From Chloroflexota bacterium (lineage in GTDB: Bacteria; Chloroflexota; Anaerolineae; Aggregatilineales; J027): DNA of 64,000 nucleotides. Below the pieces are notes generated by a model. That model ran no database searches. It had not been told where the DNA came from and was given only the letters and a program-made list of their open reading frames with translations. This document shows positions 18,450 through 27,135 of the stretch, piece by piece (position 1 is the first letter of the stretch; every line of letters begins with the position of its first letter). The stretch covers positions 62,001 through 126,000 of the forward strand of contig JACRBG010000050.1 in NCBI GenBank assembly GCA_016234595.1. The letters are read 5' to 3'. Position numbers and translations under genes: made by a program.

Positions 18450-19757
18450 TTAACCGGGATATGAAAACGTCACCACAAATGGATTTTCGCCCTGCCCAAT
18501 ACTGCCCGTCACTGAATCTACCACCTGCCCATCAATCAAAAATTCGACTGTAAAAGAGGCAGTAGTTTCCTCATTGCCACAGGCTAGCGAGAGCTGAACA
18601 TAGGCCAAATAGTCGGTAGGCAAGGCTGCTCCATTGAGAGCCATAATTTGTTCTTGGGGCGTGACTGATGAAGAACAGTAATCATTCCCATCATCGGATA
18701 CGCGATAAAACCCTGATGCGGCTGGATTAGCAAAATTCACTTCGGTACCACCCGGCAAATACAGGCCTAAATCAAGGTCATGGCTAGTTTCCCATGTTAA
18801 GCGCACGACAAAATCAGGCGACGAATCGCCCGATAGTAATGCCCCCGTAGCCCCACCCTGAAAATTGCTCAAAGAGAGAGTGTTTAAATCGAGGGGTGCG
18901 GGCCATGCCCCAGTCGCTTGGATAGCCGCCGCCCCATCCGCGCTATACGCAAACGTGAGTAGGTTAATCAATGCCTCAGCTGGCATATTCGGGTCTTGAT
19001 GGATATACCAATAGACTGGCGTGGCGGTTGAATAATCGCCATCGGCAATAGTACGCTCGGTCGGGGGTTCGCAGGTCGTCCCGTTATTGAGGGGGACAAC
19101 AGCATATGTGGGTGGACTGCTAAAATATTCGGCAAGTGGAACAAACCCAATCCCCCCTTGCTTGGTATTGATTTGACGATAGGGTTCGTCGCCAAAAGCT
19201 TCTGTCCCACGCCGCTGACCATTTTCTTCACCAACCACCCGCTGATAGAAATAATCTTTCAAATCCTGATCACTTGTCGCAAAAACACTAACCCGTCGTT
19301 CGGGATAATCAGGGTTCAATTGATTCCAAACTTCAGCATCACGTGGGCCATTCGCCCCAAACAGTGTTTTCAATTGATCAGACTCAACGCAAGTCAAAAA
19401 ATCAACTTGAGTCGAAATAATCACCACAGCACCATCTAGTGCCACGATTAGCTCGACAGTGTCGGGGCAGGCTGTAAATTCTTCAGCTGTGGGAGCTGTG
19501 GTAGTCGCCAAAACACCAAATTCCCCCGCGCATAAATCAGCTAAGGCGGCCCCAGAACTGCGCCGCGCTGTGAACCCGCCAGATGGATAGCCATTTACTA
19601 CAGCCCGACTCACTCGTTCGGCGAGGGCATCGTTCGCAACAATTTCAAGGGAAACGGATTGACGAGCAGAAACAGGTCGAATATTGACCGACCCGATTGG
19701 TATCAAAGTCAAAATAAACAAACAAAGCAGCAGGAGTCGTAGATTTGCGCCACGCAT
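18450..19757 (-). CDS. Exported PstS-like (periplasmic-binding-fold) protein
   Basis: The 435-residue protein starts at ATG 19757, where GAGGAA lies at good spacing; the frame is open further upstream without a good ribosome site. A signal peptide (LRLLLLCLFILTLIPIGSV) precedes a domain like the phosphate-binding protein PstS: LADLCAGEFGVLATT, a VDFLTCVESDQLKTLFG segment and a late GGIGFVPLAEYFSS segment. The last 110 residues form a separate beta-rich domain (FVVRLTWETSHDLDLGLYLP, then acidic calcium-site-like turns). No transporter permease or ATPase is nearby, so it may be a sensor or surface binding protein rather than part of an ABC importer. It lies downstream of the related gene at 19933. 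Confidence 0.72.
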   Translation of the reverse strand: MRGANLRLLLLCLFILTLIPIGSVNIRPVSARQSVSLEIVANDALAERVSRAVVNGYPSGGFTARRSSGAALADLCAGEFGVLATTTAPTAEEFTACPDTVELIVALDGAVVIISTQVDFLTCVESDQLKTLFGANGPRDAEVWNQLNPDYPERRVSVFATSDQDLKDYFYQRVVGEENGQRRGTEAFGDEPYRQINTKQGGIGFVPLAEYFSSPPTYAVVPLNNGTTCEPPTERTIADGDYSTATPVYWYIHQDPNMPAEALINLLTFAYSADGAAAIQATGAWPAPLDLNTLSLSNFQGGATGALLSGDSSPDFVVRLTWETSHDLDLGLYLPGGTEVNFANPAASGFYRVSDDGNDYCSSSVTPQEQIMALNGAALPTDYLAYVQLSLACGNEETTASFTVEFLIDGQVVDSVTGSIGQGENPFVVTFSYPG

Positions 19758-19882
19758 CAAAAATTCCTCGCTGACTGAATGGGCGTTATTCAAACTAAAA
19801 AACATTATCTATCAAACACTCGGCCTTTGCAAAAATCAGCGGTAAAACAACGTTGAGTTCAGCACAGCTCGATTTTCACAAT

Positions 19883-19912
19883 AAAAAAGGGCAGGTGATG
19901 AACCCCGCCCTT
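19883..19912 (-). terminator. Rho-independent terminator of the 19933 gene
   Basis: On the minus strand AAGGGCGGG and CCTGCCCTT form a nine-bp stem with one G-U pair, followed by TTTTTT. It ends the gene whose stop is at 19933. Confidence 0.8.
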
Positions 19913-19932
19913 ATAAAAATTGATAGGTCTAT

Positions 19933-22272
19933 TTATTGAGCCGCTGTAGTAGGCGCTTCAGTCGGAGCCACCGTCGCAGCTTCGGTTGGAATTTCGGTAG
20001 GCGCTTCAGTCGGAGCCTCGGTTGGGACTTCGGTGGATACTTCTGTAGCCACCTCAGTGGGGGTCTCAGTCGGAACTTCAGTCGCCACTTCCGTAGGAAC
20101 CTCAGTCGGAACTTCTGTAGCTTCAGGGGTCACATCTGTAGACGTAGCGTCAGCCGCCGCACGACGAGCGTCCTCAATTAGCGTGAAAATGTTCTCGCGT
20201 TCGGCTTCCAGTCCAGCGCGGTCAAACCCAATGAGGCCGAGAGCCTCAATCTGGGTAAGGGCATCCGCATTGAAAGATTGCCACAATAACGCTGCCACCA
20301 CATCATCACTTAAAGCCGCCTTTGAGAAGACCAAGGAGGTACCGTAGGCAAATGAGTAACTGCCATCCAAAATGCTTTCAGTGGTTGGCTCTACACAGCC
20401 ATTGCCACTATCAATTTGAAGGACACGTACCCCATCTTTGCCGGGGTCGGCTTGGAAAGCATTCCACAGCGCATAGGTAATCGCCCCATCAAAATTGGCA
20501 GTCGCGCCAATACGATACTGCAAATCAGGAATATCGGCTCCACTTGTCCCAGAAGCGCCCTCATTATTAACAGGGGCCATCTGGACAATCGGGGCATCAG
20601 TGCGGCGCATGACCTGTTGACCATTCATGACAGCCGTCAAAATCAAGTCGGTTTCAAGTGCCCCAAAGTTAGGCACTAAAATCAACAGTTCACGGTCGGG
20701 CCATTCAGGGTTGATTTCATTCCAACGGGTAGGCCCTTGCAGCTTGGTTGGATCAAGCGGCACAGCCACCACTTCGGTCGCTTCGGGTGTGGCATCGGCA
20801 GGAACTTCGGTTGCCACTTCAGTTGGAGCTTCAGTGGGTGCTTCCGTCACAACCTCGGTTGGGGCCGCTTCGGTCGCTTCGGCAGTCGCTTCTGGGTTGA
20901 GTGTCCCAGCTTGCGGATCAGCAACGGTTTGCACCAGCATAGTCGCCAATTGACTGTAATCAAGGCAGACCGGCAAATCTGAATCGGCTTTAACAACCAA
21001 GACGACTGCTTGCGAACCTAGATTAATCGTATAAGGGTCAATCTTGTTTTCAGCGCAGGTGGCTAATTCAGCTTCGGTAGGAGCGCGATTGACTTGAATA
21101 ACGGAAGCTGTACCGGAGCAGAATGCGCCCCAGCTTTGGTCATTCGTCAAGGGCTGGATATCAAAGGTAACATTGGCATAGGTGCTGGTAAAGGAATCAT
21201 AAATCGGTTTGACCGACGATGCCCCTAAGCCTGTTCCATTCACCGTAATTGACCCCTCTGCCGCGGTATTCAGCGTCACAGGTGAATCAGGCCGAGTGAA
21301 AGTCCGTCCTACAATTGGGCCATTGATGTTATTCAAATCACGATCCAACACCGCTTGGACAGGAACCGTAAAGTTAAATTCATCATCGGTAACGGGGAGG
21401 CCATCAGTACTCACCGCATACTTAGCAAAATCAACGAAGTGGGCTTTATCTAAAGCATTCGCGTTGACATAGAGCATCAATGAACGACGGAAAGGATAGG
21501 TTCCAGCCGCAATCACACCCGCATCAGGCGAAAGGCAGGTCACTAATTGATCGGCGCTGACCTGTAAGGGAGTTAGGCCACCTTGATCTTCCAGTTTTTC
21601 CCATTCAGCAAAGGTCATAAAGGCAAGGCCGCTGCTGGCAGGGTCTTTAAGAATATCCACAACAGCCTGCGGAGATTCATACTGGCTGTAATCGGTGCGC
21701 GGTGCATCGGGTAAAAGCGATGCCAAGAAACCAACAACTGTTTGGCTTTCAGGGTTTGGCCCATACAGGGTGACATCGCCGGGGGTGGCTGTTGGATTAA
21801 CAACCGTCCAATTGAGTTGGGCCGCCCCACCCTCGCCTAATACAGCGGGCAGGCTGGATTGATCAATACAGGCCACTGGCGCACCCGCACTGGGCACCAG
21901 CACTAGCGCTTCATAGGCCAACACTAATTCGACAAATTCAATTTGGTTGGTATCGCAAGCCAAAAGTTGTTCATCAGAAATGGGTTCGGTCGCCATGACT
22001 GCATCGGCTACGCCGCCGCACAGCCGCGTAAAGCCGTCCGCGTTCCCCTGAGCATCGAATTGGACAGCCGTATCATTTTCTGATGCCGCATTATAATTAT
22101 CCACAATGTGTTGCAGCAGGTCTTGAACATAACGCGACCCCGCCACTACAACATCGCTAGACCCGCCATCCTGTGCAAAGGAGGTACGGGATTGATAGGT
22201 AGGCAGCCCAGCCATCAGTACCAGCGTCAAAAGCAACGCCGCATGGAGGGTACGCCGGAACAGTTTAGTCAT
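19933..22272 (-). CDS. Exported tandem PstS-like protein with Thr/Pro/Glu-rich linkers
   Basis: A 779-residue protein from ATG 22272 (GGAGGA at five bases). The signal peptide is LLLTLVLMAGLPTYQSRTSF, ending near AQDGG. Two PstS-like halves follow: residues about 25-310, with GSRYVQDLLQHIVDNYNAAS and TRLCGGVADAVMATEPI; and about 340-700, starting NGTGLGASSVKPIYDSFTST, with the matching FCSGTASVIQVNRAPTEAEL. The second half is interrupted by a linker of TEAPTEV-type repeats, and the protein ends in another 65-residue tail of the same type. Such low-complexity tails occur in Chloroflexota surface proteins. The ligand is unknown; a phosphate-like anion is only a family-based guess. Confidence 0.75.
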   Translation of the reverse strand: MTKLFRRTLHAALLLTLVLMAGLPTYQSRTSFAQDGGSSDVVVAGSRYVQDLLQHIVDNYNAASENDTAVQFDAQGNADGFTRLCGGVADAVMATEPISDEQLLACDTNQIEFVELVLAYEALVLVPSAGAPVACIDQSSLPAVLGEGGAAQLNWTVVNPTATPGDVTLYGPNPESQTVVGFLASLLPDAPRTDYSQYESPQAVVDILKDPASSGLAFMTFAEWEKLEDQGGLTPLQVSADQLVTCLSPDAGVIAAGTYPFRRSLMLYVNANALDKAHFVDFAKYAVSTDGLPVTDDEFNFTVPVQAVLDRDLNNINGPIVGRTFTRPDSPVTLNTAAEGSITVNGTGLGASSVKPIYDSFTSTYANVTFDIQPLTNDQSWGAFCSGTASVIQVNRAPTEAELATCAENKIDPYTINLGSQAVVLVVKADSDLPVCLDYSQLATMLVQTVADPQAGTLNPEATAEATEAAPTEVVTEAPTEAPTEVATEVPADATPEATEVVAVPLDPTKLQGPTRWNEINPEWPDRELLILVPNFGALETDLILTAVMNGQQVMRRTDAPIVQMAPVNNEGASGTSGADIPDLQYRIGATANFDGAITYALWNAFQADPGKDGVRVLQIDSGNGCVEPTTESILDGSYSFAYGTSLVFSKAALSDDVVAALLWQSFNADALTQIEALGLIGFDRAGLEAERENIFTLIEDARRAAADATSTDVTPEATEVPTEVPTEVATEVPTETPTEVATEVSTEVPTEAPTEAPTEIPTEAATVAPTEAPTTAAQ
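19936..20135. repeat. Imperfect tandem repeat encoding a Thr/Pro/Glu/Ala/Val tail
   Basis: Short imperfect repeats of about 12-24 bases encode units such as PTEVATEV and PTEAPTEA at the C-terminus of the exported PstS-like protein. Such DNA is prone to length change. Confidence 0.8.
20761..20907. repeat. Internal imperfect repeat encoding a PTE-type linker
   Basis: The same kind of repeat as in the tail (ATEAAPTEV, TEAPTEAPTEVATEVP) interrupts the second PstS-like half. The two arrays are about 600 bases apart and could recombine. Confidence 0.75.
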
Positions 22273-22415
22273 GAAATCCTCCGAAAAGAAACGTGACAGA
22301 AAGCAGCGTGTCCTATTCATTGAGATTCAAGGCCACGCCGTAAGTGGTATATTCTTGTGCTAATCAGCTAAAACCGAAGGGTGATTTTACACGTTACGGG
22401 GTAATTGTCCAGCGT

Positions 22416-22784
22416 CTACTTGTGTGTAGCAGGTTCGTTAACCCAGCGATCTACCGTATCCATAAACACATCAATCTCAATGGGTTTGGTCATCCACGCT
22501 TGAATGCCCAGCGCTTCGCATTTAGGTTTAAGCAAATCATCGGCTGAAATCACAAAAACTTTGGCCTTTTCGCCATCTGGTTGGCTGCGAATATATTCCA
22601 ATAAATGCAGGCCGGACATCTCAGCAAGGTGCATATCCAAAATGATTAGGTCGAAAGTGTGGTCTTTTAGTTTTTCAAGAGCCTTCTCGGCGGTGCTGAC
22701 CATGGTATGTTGATATTTGAATAAGGCACGCTGGTATAACGCAGCAATGTCGCGGTTATCTTCCACTATTAGAATATGCTGCAT
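22416..22784 (-). CDS. Single-domain response regulator (CheY-like receiver)
   Basis: The 122-residue protein is a receiver domain with no output domain. It begins MQHILIVEDNRDIAALYQRA with the acidic pair, has the phosphorylation aspartate in FDLIILDMHLAEMSG, the conserved serine in VFVISADD, and the lysine in WMTKPIEID. I prefer ATG at 22784 over a TTG two codons upstream. It would take a phosphoryl group from a histidine kinase, but no kinase is in the window. It is on the same strand as the PstS-like gene and lies upstream of it. Confidence 0.88.
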   Translation of the reverse strand: MQHILIVEDNRDIAALYQRALFKYQHTMVSTAEKALEKLKDHTFDLIILDMHLAEMSGLHLLEYIRSQPDGEKAKVFVISADDLLKPKCEALGIQAWMTKPIEIDVFMDTVDRWVNEPATHK

Positions 22785-22997
22785 GTCCAACCTACTTCCT
22801 CATGTGGCAGGAACCCAAACATCAAGACATCAGACTATAACGACAATCGTTAAATGTCAACTCAATTTATCAGAAATCTCAACTTTTTTCCAACCTCTTA
22901 TTTTGCCACATCTCTAGACAAAGGCGGGTATTTTTGCACAATTTTTGTATAATTGAAAACGAATTACAAAAACCTAAAGATAAGGACGGCTATTTTC

Positions 22998-23252
22998 ATG
23001 GGCAATCAAGCGCCAATTTCTGAAGACTTGCTAAATATTCTCCGCTGCCCAGTGGGAGTACATGACAAAACAAAAGGGGATGACCCCGGACGGCTGCGTT
23101 TGGTCAACAACCTATGGTTAGTTTGCGACGATTCCGGTTATAAATATCCGATCCGGGATGGCATTCCAGTTCTTTTGCCCGAAGAAGGCCAAAAGTGGAA
23201 AGACGTGCCGGAAAGCGAACTTCCTTCCGTGCTGCCACCAGAGAGCAATTAG
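22998..23252 (+). CDS. Small UPF0434/Trm112-like protein
   Basis: The 84-residue protein has the family frame: DLLNILRCPVGVH, then LRLVNNLWLVCDDSGYKYPI and RDGIPVLLPEE. Trm112-like proteins stabilise methyltransferases. Here only two cysteines remain of the usual zinc-like set (C in RCPVG and LVCDD), so metal binding is doubtful. ATG at 22998 is preferred to an upstream TTG at 22953; AAGGA lies 11 bases before it. It precedes the NLR-like gene by 66 bases and may be cotranscribed with it. Confidence 0.8.
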   Translation: MGNQAPISEDLLNILRCPVGVHDKTKGDDPGRLRLVNNLWLVCDDSGYKYPIRDGIPVLLPEEGQKWKDVPESELPSVLPPESN

Positions 23253-23318
23253 TACCAATTTTAGGATTGCTCCCATCTAAATATCATTTCGTAACTACCA
23301 CGACCATCGAGCTAACCC

Positions 23319-25700
23319 ATGCTAGAAAAACCGATTCATTCGATAGAGGTGTTGCCCGTCACACCCCCTAGCCCACTGTTTGGCCGGGCAGGTGAACTCA
23401 AACGCCTACGCGATTTGGTAGCGGCTGGCGATGTTGTTTGGCTTTATGGCCCATCGGGGATTGGTCGACGTGGGTTAGCTGCCAGCGTAGCCGCCCAGTT
23501 TGTCGAACGCCCCGGTGGAGTGCTGTGGTTTTCGGTCTATTATGACGACATGATGATGTTGTCCAATCGCGTCGCCCGGGCCTATGGTATTTCAGCCTTG
23601 GCAACCGATGATGTCAGCACCCAACTCGATATGGCCCAAGCCCTCTTGGAGCAAAACCATCCATTACTAGTTTTAGATGGCCCTCTGTCGGTGGGAGTAA
23701 TTACCCAATTTCTTAAACAATGTATTCCCCAACATCACCCTGTAATCATTACCAGCGGGGTTCCAACCGAAGGCCAATGGACGACCTTTCAACTGGATAA
23801 GCTTAACGACAAAGATGCCGAACAGTTCTACCGTCATGAAGCCCAACTCGACGATCAAACCCGCACGGCCCTACTTGCGCCATTTTTACATTACATCCAA
23901 GGGCATCCCTTGGGTCTATTGGTGGCCGCTAAACAAACCACTGGGGCCAATGTCACCCCAACCCACTTCACAAGTAAACTGCCCGAAACACCTGCTGGCC
24001 CCGAAAATCGCACCCTAGGGGTACTAGCAGCGGCTTACGGCCTCTTAGATGCGCCAGCACAGGGGTTATTTTTGCTGTTGGGGTCACTTTTTACAGATCG
24101 GATTGGCATCCCCCTTCTGAGCGTCATCAGTGGGGTATCCGAGCGTACTTTACCCGGCATTGTCCAGCAATTGACCAAACGCGGCTTTTGCGATGAAATT
24201 CGCCAAGCCGACCAGCCACCCCTTTATCGGGTGCATGATTTAGCGCGGACATTTGCCCGGTCCCGGTTGCAGGCCCAAGATAAATTAGAGGCCACCCGCA
24301 ACCGTATTCTGAACAACACTATGAAATTTGTGAAGCTGCACGCGGCTGAACCCAACACAACCAGCTACGACATCCTTGCCCGCGAGATGGACAATTTGTG
24401 GGGAACAGCCCGCTATGCCGCCAGCACCCAACAATTTGACGTAGTGGAATCCTTGTTTAAGTTATTGGGACAGCATAGTACCCAAAATGTTATTCATGCG
24501 CGGGGTTATCAAGGCTTTTATGCCCTACTGGGACGACTGTTGACTAGTCAGGCCGAAAAACCCGGTCAATCTATCAAACCCTTTGTGCCGGAAGCCACCC
24601 AAGAATTTAGAACCCTAGCCCCCGAAACCCCACCTGAAGAACCGGTACGCATGGTGATTGACACCGAAGCCATTCGCACCTTGTCACGCGAGACCCTCGA
24701 AATTGCTTTAGAAGAGGCGACGGCCAACAACAATCGCCCACAGGCCCTTAAATTGGCAATGGCGCTGGGAGACTGGTATACCCGGCATAAACAACCCGAA
24801 GAAGCGGTTTCCAAATATCAATTAGCTGTGACCATCAGCCACGAACTAGGGGATCATGACCGACGCCTGATGGTTTACGAAAATTTGGCAGGCGTGCAAT
24901 TAACCTTGAATGAACCTCATAAGGCGCTCGAAGCAGCTCAACACGCGGTTGAAATGATTGATGGGGGCAATTATCCGGTTCGTAAAGGTCGGATTATTAC
25001 GGTGATGGGGGATGCTCAGAGTCTGGCAGGCGAGCATGATTCCGCGCTCAAAACCTATCAAGAAGCAATCAATATTCTCGAAAAATCTGGCGATTCAGTA
25101 GCGATTGGCTTGGCGCAAGGCAAATTAGCCACGACCCTACTCGATAAGGGCGATTTGCAGGAGGCCACCATTGTTCTGGCCCAATCAGCAGCACGATTTG
25201 AGCAGGTTGGAAGGCGCGATTTACAAGGCCGTGCCTTAGGCAATCTTGGCACAGCATTTGGTCGAATGGGTCGGTGGAAAGAAGCCGGTCAGCGCCACAC
25301 CCTCGCTTTGCAAATTGCCCGTGAAATGGGCGATATTGAGGATGAACGTTTTCAACTGAGCAACCTTGCGTTTGTCGCTGAGGCCGAGGGCTATTATGAC
25401 TGGGCCATCTATTACAGTCGGCAGGCCCTTTATTTGGCGCTGGTCGCGGGTGATCGAGCCTCGATTGCCCAGATCACACTCGACTTAGGACGGCTACTGC
25501 TGACGGATGCTAATCAACTGCCACAAGCCATCCGATTATTGGAAGTCTCCGTTGACCTCGACCCGTCGGACGATGCAGTGCGATTTTTGGGCCGTGCCAA
25601 GAGCCGATATGAGCGTTTGGTACGCGAGGGCTATGCGTTTGTATTCGCCGAAAATGATTTACAGGTCTATGCCCAAGCTGCATATGAGACCCATTCCTAA
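23319..25700 (+). CDS. NLR-like protein: NB-ARC-type NTPase domain with degenerate P-loop plus TPR repeats
   Basis: A 793-residue protein. Residues about 18-300 follow the NB-ARC/STAND layout: PSPLFGRAGELKRL, a P-loop region WLYGPSGIGRRGLA (44-53), a Walker B strand HPLLVLDG ending in D120, a sensor-like VIITSG, a GHPLGLLVAAK helix and a winged-helix region. The Walker A lysine and serine/threonine are replaced (GIGRR instead of GIGKT), so normal nucleotide hydrolysis looks unlikely. From about residue 450 there are at least six TPR-like helix pairs (for example GDAQSLAGEHDSALKTYQEA and ALGNLGTAFGRMGRWKEAG). Such proteins use the repeats to sense a ligand and the NTPase region to oligomerise. 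A TIR gene follows 22 bases downstream. Confidence 0.85.
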   Translation: MLEKPIHSIEVLPVTPPSPLFGRAGELKRLRDLVAAGDVVWLYGPSGIGRRGLAASVAAQFVERPGGVLWFSVYYDDMMMLSNRVARAYGISALATDDVSTQLDMAQALLEQNHPLLVLDGPLSVGVITQFLKQCIPQHHPVIITSGVPTEGQWTTFQLDKLNDKDAEQFYRHEAQLDDQTRTALLAPFLHYIQGHPLGLLVAAKQTTGANVTPTHFTSKLPETPAGPENRTLGVLAAAYGLLDAPAQGLFLLLGSLFTDRIGIPLLSVISGVSERTLPGIVQQLTKRGFCDEIRQADQPPLYRVHDLARTFARSRLQAQDKLEATRNRILNNTMKFVKLHAAEPNTTSYDILAREMDNLWGTARYAASTQQFDVVESLFKLLGQHSTQNVIHARGYQGFYALLGRLLTSQAEKPGQSIKPFVPEATQEFRTLAPETPPEEPVRMVIDTEAIRTLSRETLEIALEEATANNNRPQALKLAMALGDWYTRHKQPEEAVSKYQLAVTISHELGDHDRRLMVYENLAGVQLTLNEPHKALEAAQHAVEMIDGGNYPVRKGRIITVMGDAQSLAGEHDSALKTYQEAINILEKSGDSVAIGLAQGKLATTLLDKGDLQEATIVLAQSAARFEQVGRRDLQGRALGNLGTAFGRMGRWKEAGQRHTLALQIAREMGDIEDERFQLSNLAFVAEAEGYYDWAIYYSRQALYLALVAGDRASIAQITLDLGRLLLTDANQLPQAIRLLEVSVDLDPSDDAVRFLGRAKSRYERLVREGYAFVFAENDLQVYAQAAYETHS

Positions 25701-25722
25701 ATCCCGATAACGGAGTCATGAT

Positions 25723-26436
25723 ATGGACGATCCACTAGGTTTACCCCTCCCCAGAGACCCCCTTCAACGTATCGAGCGTTTTGCTTATGACCTTGCGTGG
25801 GGGGCTGTCAATGAAAAGTGGGATGCCTTTTTTGGCTATTTTCGGGGGGAGATTACTGGGGACGGCCCGCGCCAGTATGTGCAAGAAGTTTGGGACAATA
25901 ACCCACCCACTTTGGGTTTGATGATGGCCCTCGGCTACATGAGCATTTTGCGTGAGGGTAATCCCATCCAAATTCAACTGACTGAAAAGACCTTCAATTT
26001 ATTAAATGCTCCGCCACCCGTTTCAATCTTTGTTTCCTATCGGCGTTCAGTCAGCAGCGCCCTCGCCTTATATATCTGGTCAGAACTGCGGGTAGACGGG
26101 TTTACGCCATTTCTGGACATCCGAGGCATTGATCCCGGTGATGAATGGTATAACTTATTGGAACGGCGGGTGAAGGGCAGTAACATCTTTATTGTTTGTC
26201 TTGGGCCAACCACCCTCGAATCAGAATATTGTCAACGCGAAATCCAATGGGCGCTGGAAACCGCCAGTACACGCATTATTCCAGTATTACACAGTGGATT
26301 TACTCCCGATGATTTACCGGGTAGCCCTTTCCCAGAACTTCAATTAAAAAATGTGATTTATATTCCCGAAGAAACCGCTGCTGCCATCTATACTGGCATG
26401 GAACAATTACGTGGTGTATTCGGCTTATTTCGCTAA
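25723..26436 (+). CDS. TIR-domain protein, probable effector partner of the NLR-like gene
   Basis: The 237-residue protein has an N-terminal region of about 95 residues of unknown fold, perhaps winged-helix (LGYMSILREGNPIQIQLTEK), followed by a TIR domain. Visible TIR features are SIFVSYRRSVSSALALYIW (box 1), PFLDIRGIDPGDEW (box 2) and SEYCQREIQWALETA with E173 in the position of the NAD-cleaving glutamate. Known bacterial TIR domains hydrolyse NAD or make cyclic ADP-ribose signals in phage defence. CGGAG precedes the ATG. The short gap to the NLR-like gene suggests one operon, with sensor and effector on separate proteins. Confidence 0.87.
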   Translation: MDDPLGLPLPRDPLQRIERFAYDLAWGAVNEKWDAFFGYFRGEITGDGPRQYVQEVWDNNPPTLGLMMALGYMSILREGNPIQIQLTEKTFNLLNAPPPVSIFVSYRRSVSSALALYIWSELRVDGFTPFLDIRGIDPGDEWYNLLERRVKGSNIFIVCLGPTTLESEYCQREIQWALETASTRIIPVLHSGFTPDDLPGSPFPELQLKNVIYIPEETAAAIYTGMEQLRGVFGLFR

Positions 26437-26448
26437 AAGAGGACATTG

Positions 26449-27045
26449 ATGAGCCAGACTTGGGTCACGCCCATTACATTGATTGGAAAAGCCGTACGAC
26501 TTGAACCACTGGATGCTGAACGCCACATCGAAGGATTGTGGCAGGCTGTATCGCCTGATACTTTTCAATATTTCGCCTCTGTGCCTGCTGAATGGACATT
26601 AGAAGGTTTTCGGAAGTATCTACAAAACTTATTGGCAGTACCTGATATGTGCCCGTTTTGCCAAGTGCAGGTCGAAACAGGTAAGCCTGTTGGAGTGACA
26701 ACCTATATGGAAATTCGCCCCGCCCATCGTGGCCTCGAAATCGGCAGCACATGGCTTGGTAAATCGTATCAAGGGACAGCGATTAACCCCGAAGCTAAAT
26801 ATTTGCTACTGCGCCATGCCTTTGAAAATCTGAAGGCTATTCGACTCCAACTTAAAACCGATTCACGGAATCTGCAAAGTCAGCGAGCCATTGAAAAAAT
26901 TGGAGCCAAGCGCGAAGGGGTACTCCGCAATCACTATATTATGCCCGATGGTCATTATCGTCATTCGGTCTATTTCAGTGTGACGGATGAAGAATGGCCG
27001 GAAGTCAAAGCAAAATTAGAGGCACGGCTGGGTTATGTGCCATGA
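26449..27045 (+). CDS. GNAT acetyltransferase, RimJ/RimL-like
   Basis: A 198-residue N-acetyltransferase of the Acetyltransf_3 type. The middle part has GLEIGSTWLGKSYQGTAIN, where the acetyl-CoA pyrophosphate loop lies, and LKTDSRNLQSQRAIEKIGAK, the family's conserved region. It may acetylate a protein N-terminus or an antibiotic-like amine. ATG 26449 is chosen, with AGAGGAC five bases upstream; a TTG three bases earlier is less likely. It follows the TIR gene by 12 bases and may be in the same transcript, although it is a common stand-alone family. Confidence 0.85.
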   Translation: MSQTWVTPITLIGKAVRLEPLDAERHIEGLWQAVSPDTFQYFASVPAEWTLEGFRKYLQNLLAVPDMCPFCQVQVETGKPVGVTTYMEIRPAHRGLEIGSTWLGKSYQGTAINPEAKYLLLRHAFENLKAIRLQLKTDSRNLQSQRAIEKIGAKREGVLRNHYIMPDGHYRHSVYFSVTDEEWPEVKAKLEARLGYVP

Positions 27046-27135
27046 AATAAATGAAGTTGCAAGCCATTTTGCTTGCGGTATACTTCGTAATCAAATGGTG
27101 ATTTGATTTTTATTACTGCTGATTGGAGTATTTTT

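Noticed and set aside
19936-20907. CRISPR array
   Set aside because: The repeats are imperfect, contiguous, and translate to PTE-type linkers inside one protein.
27046-27102. Terminator hairpin (GCAAGC/GCTTGC) after the acetyltransferase
   Set aside because: Six-bp stem only, without a T-run directly after it.
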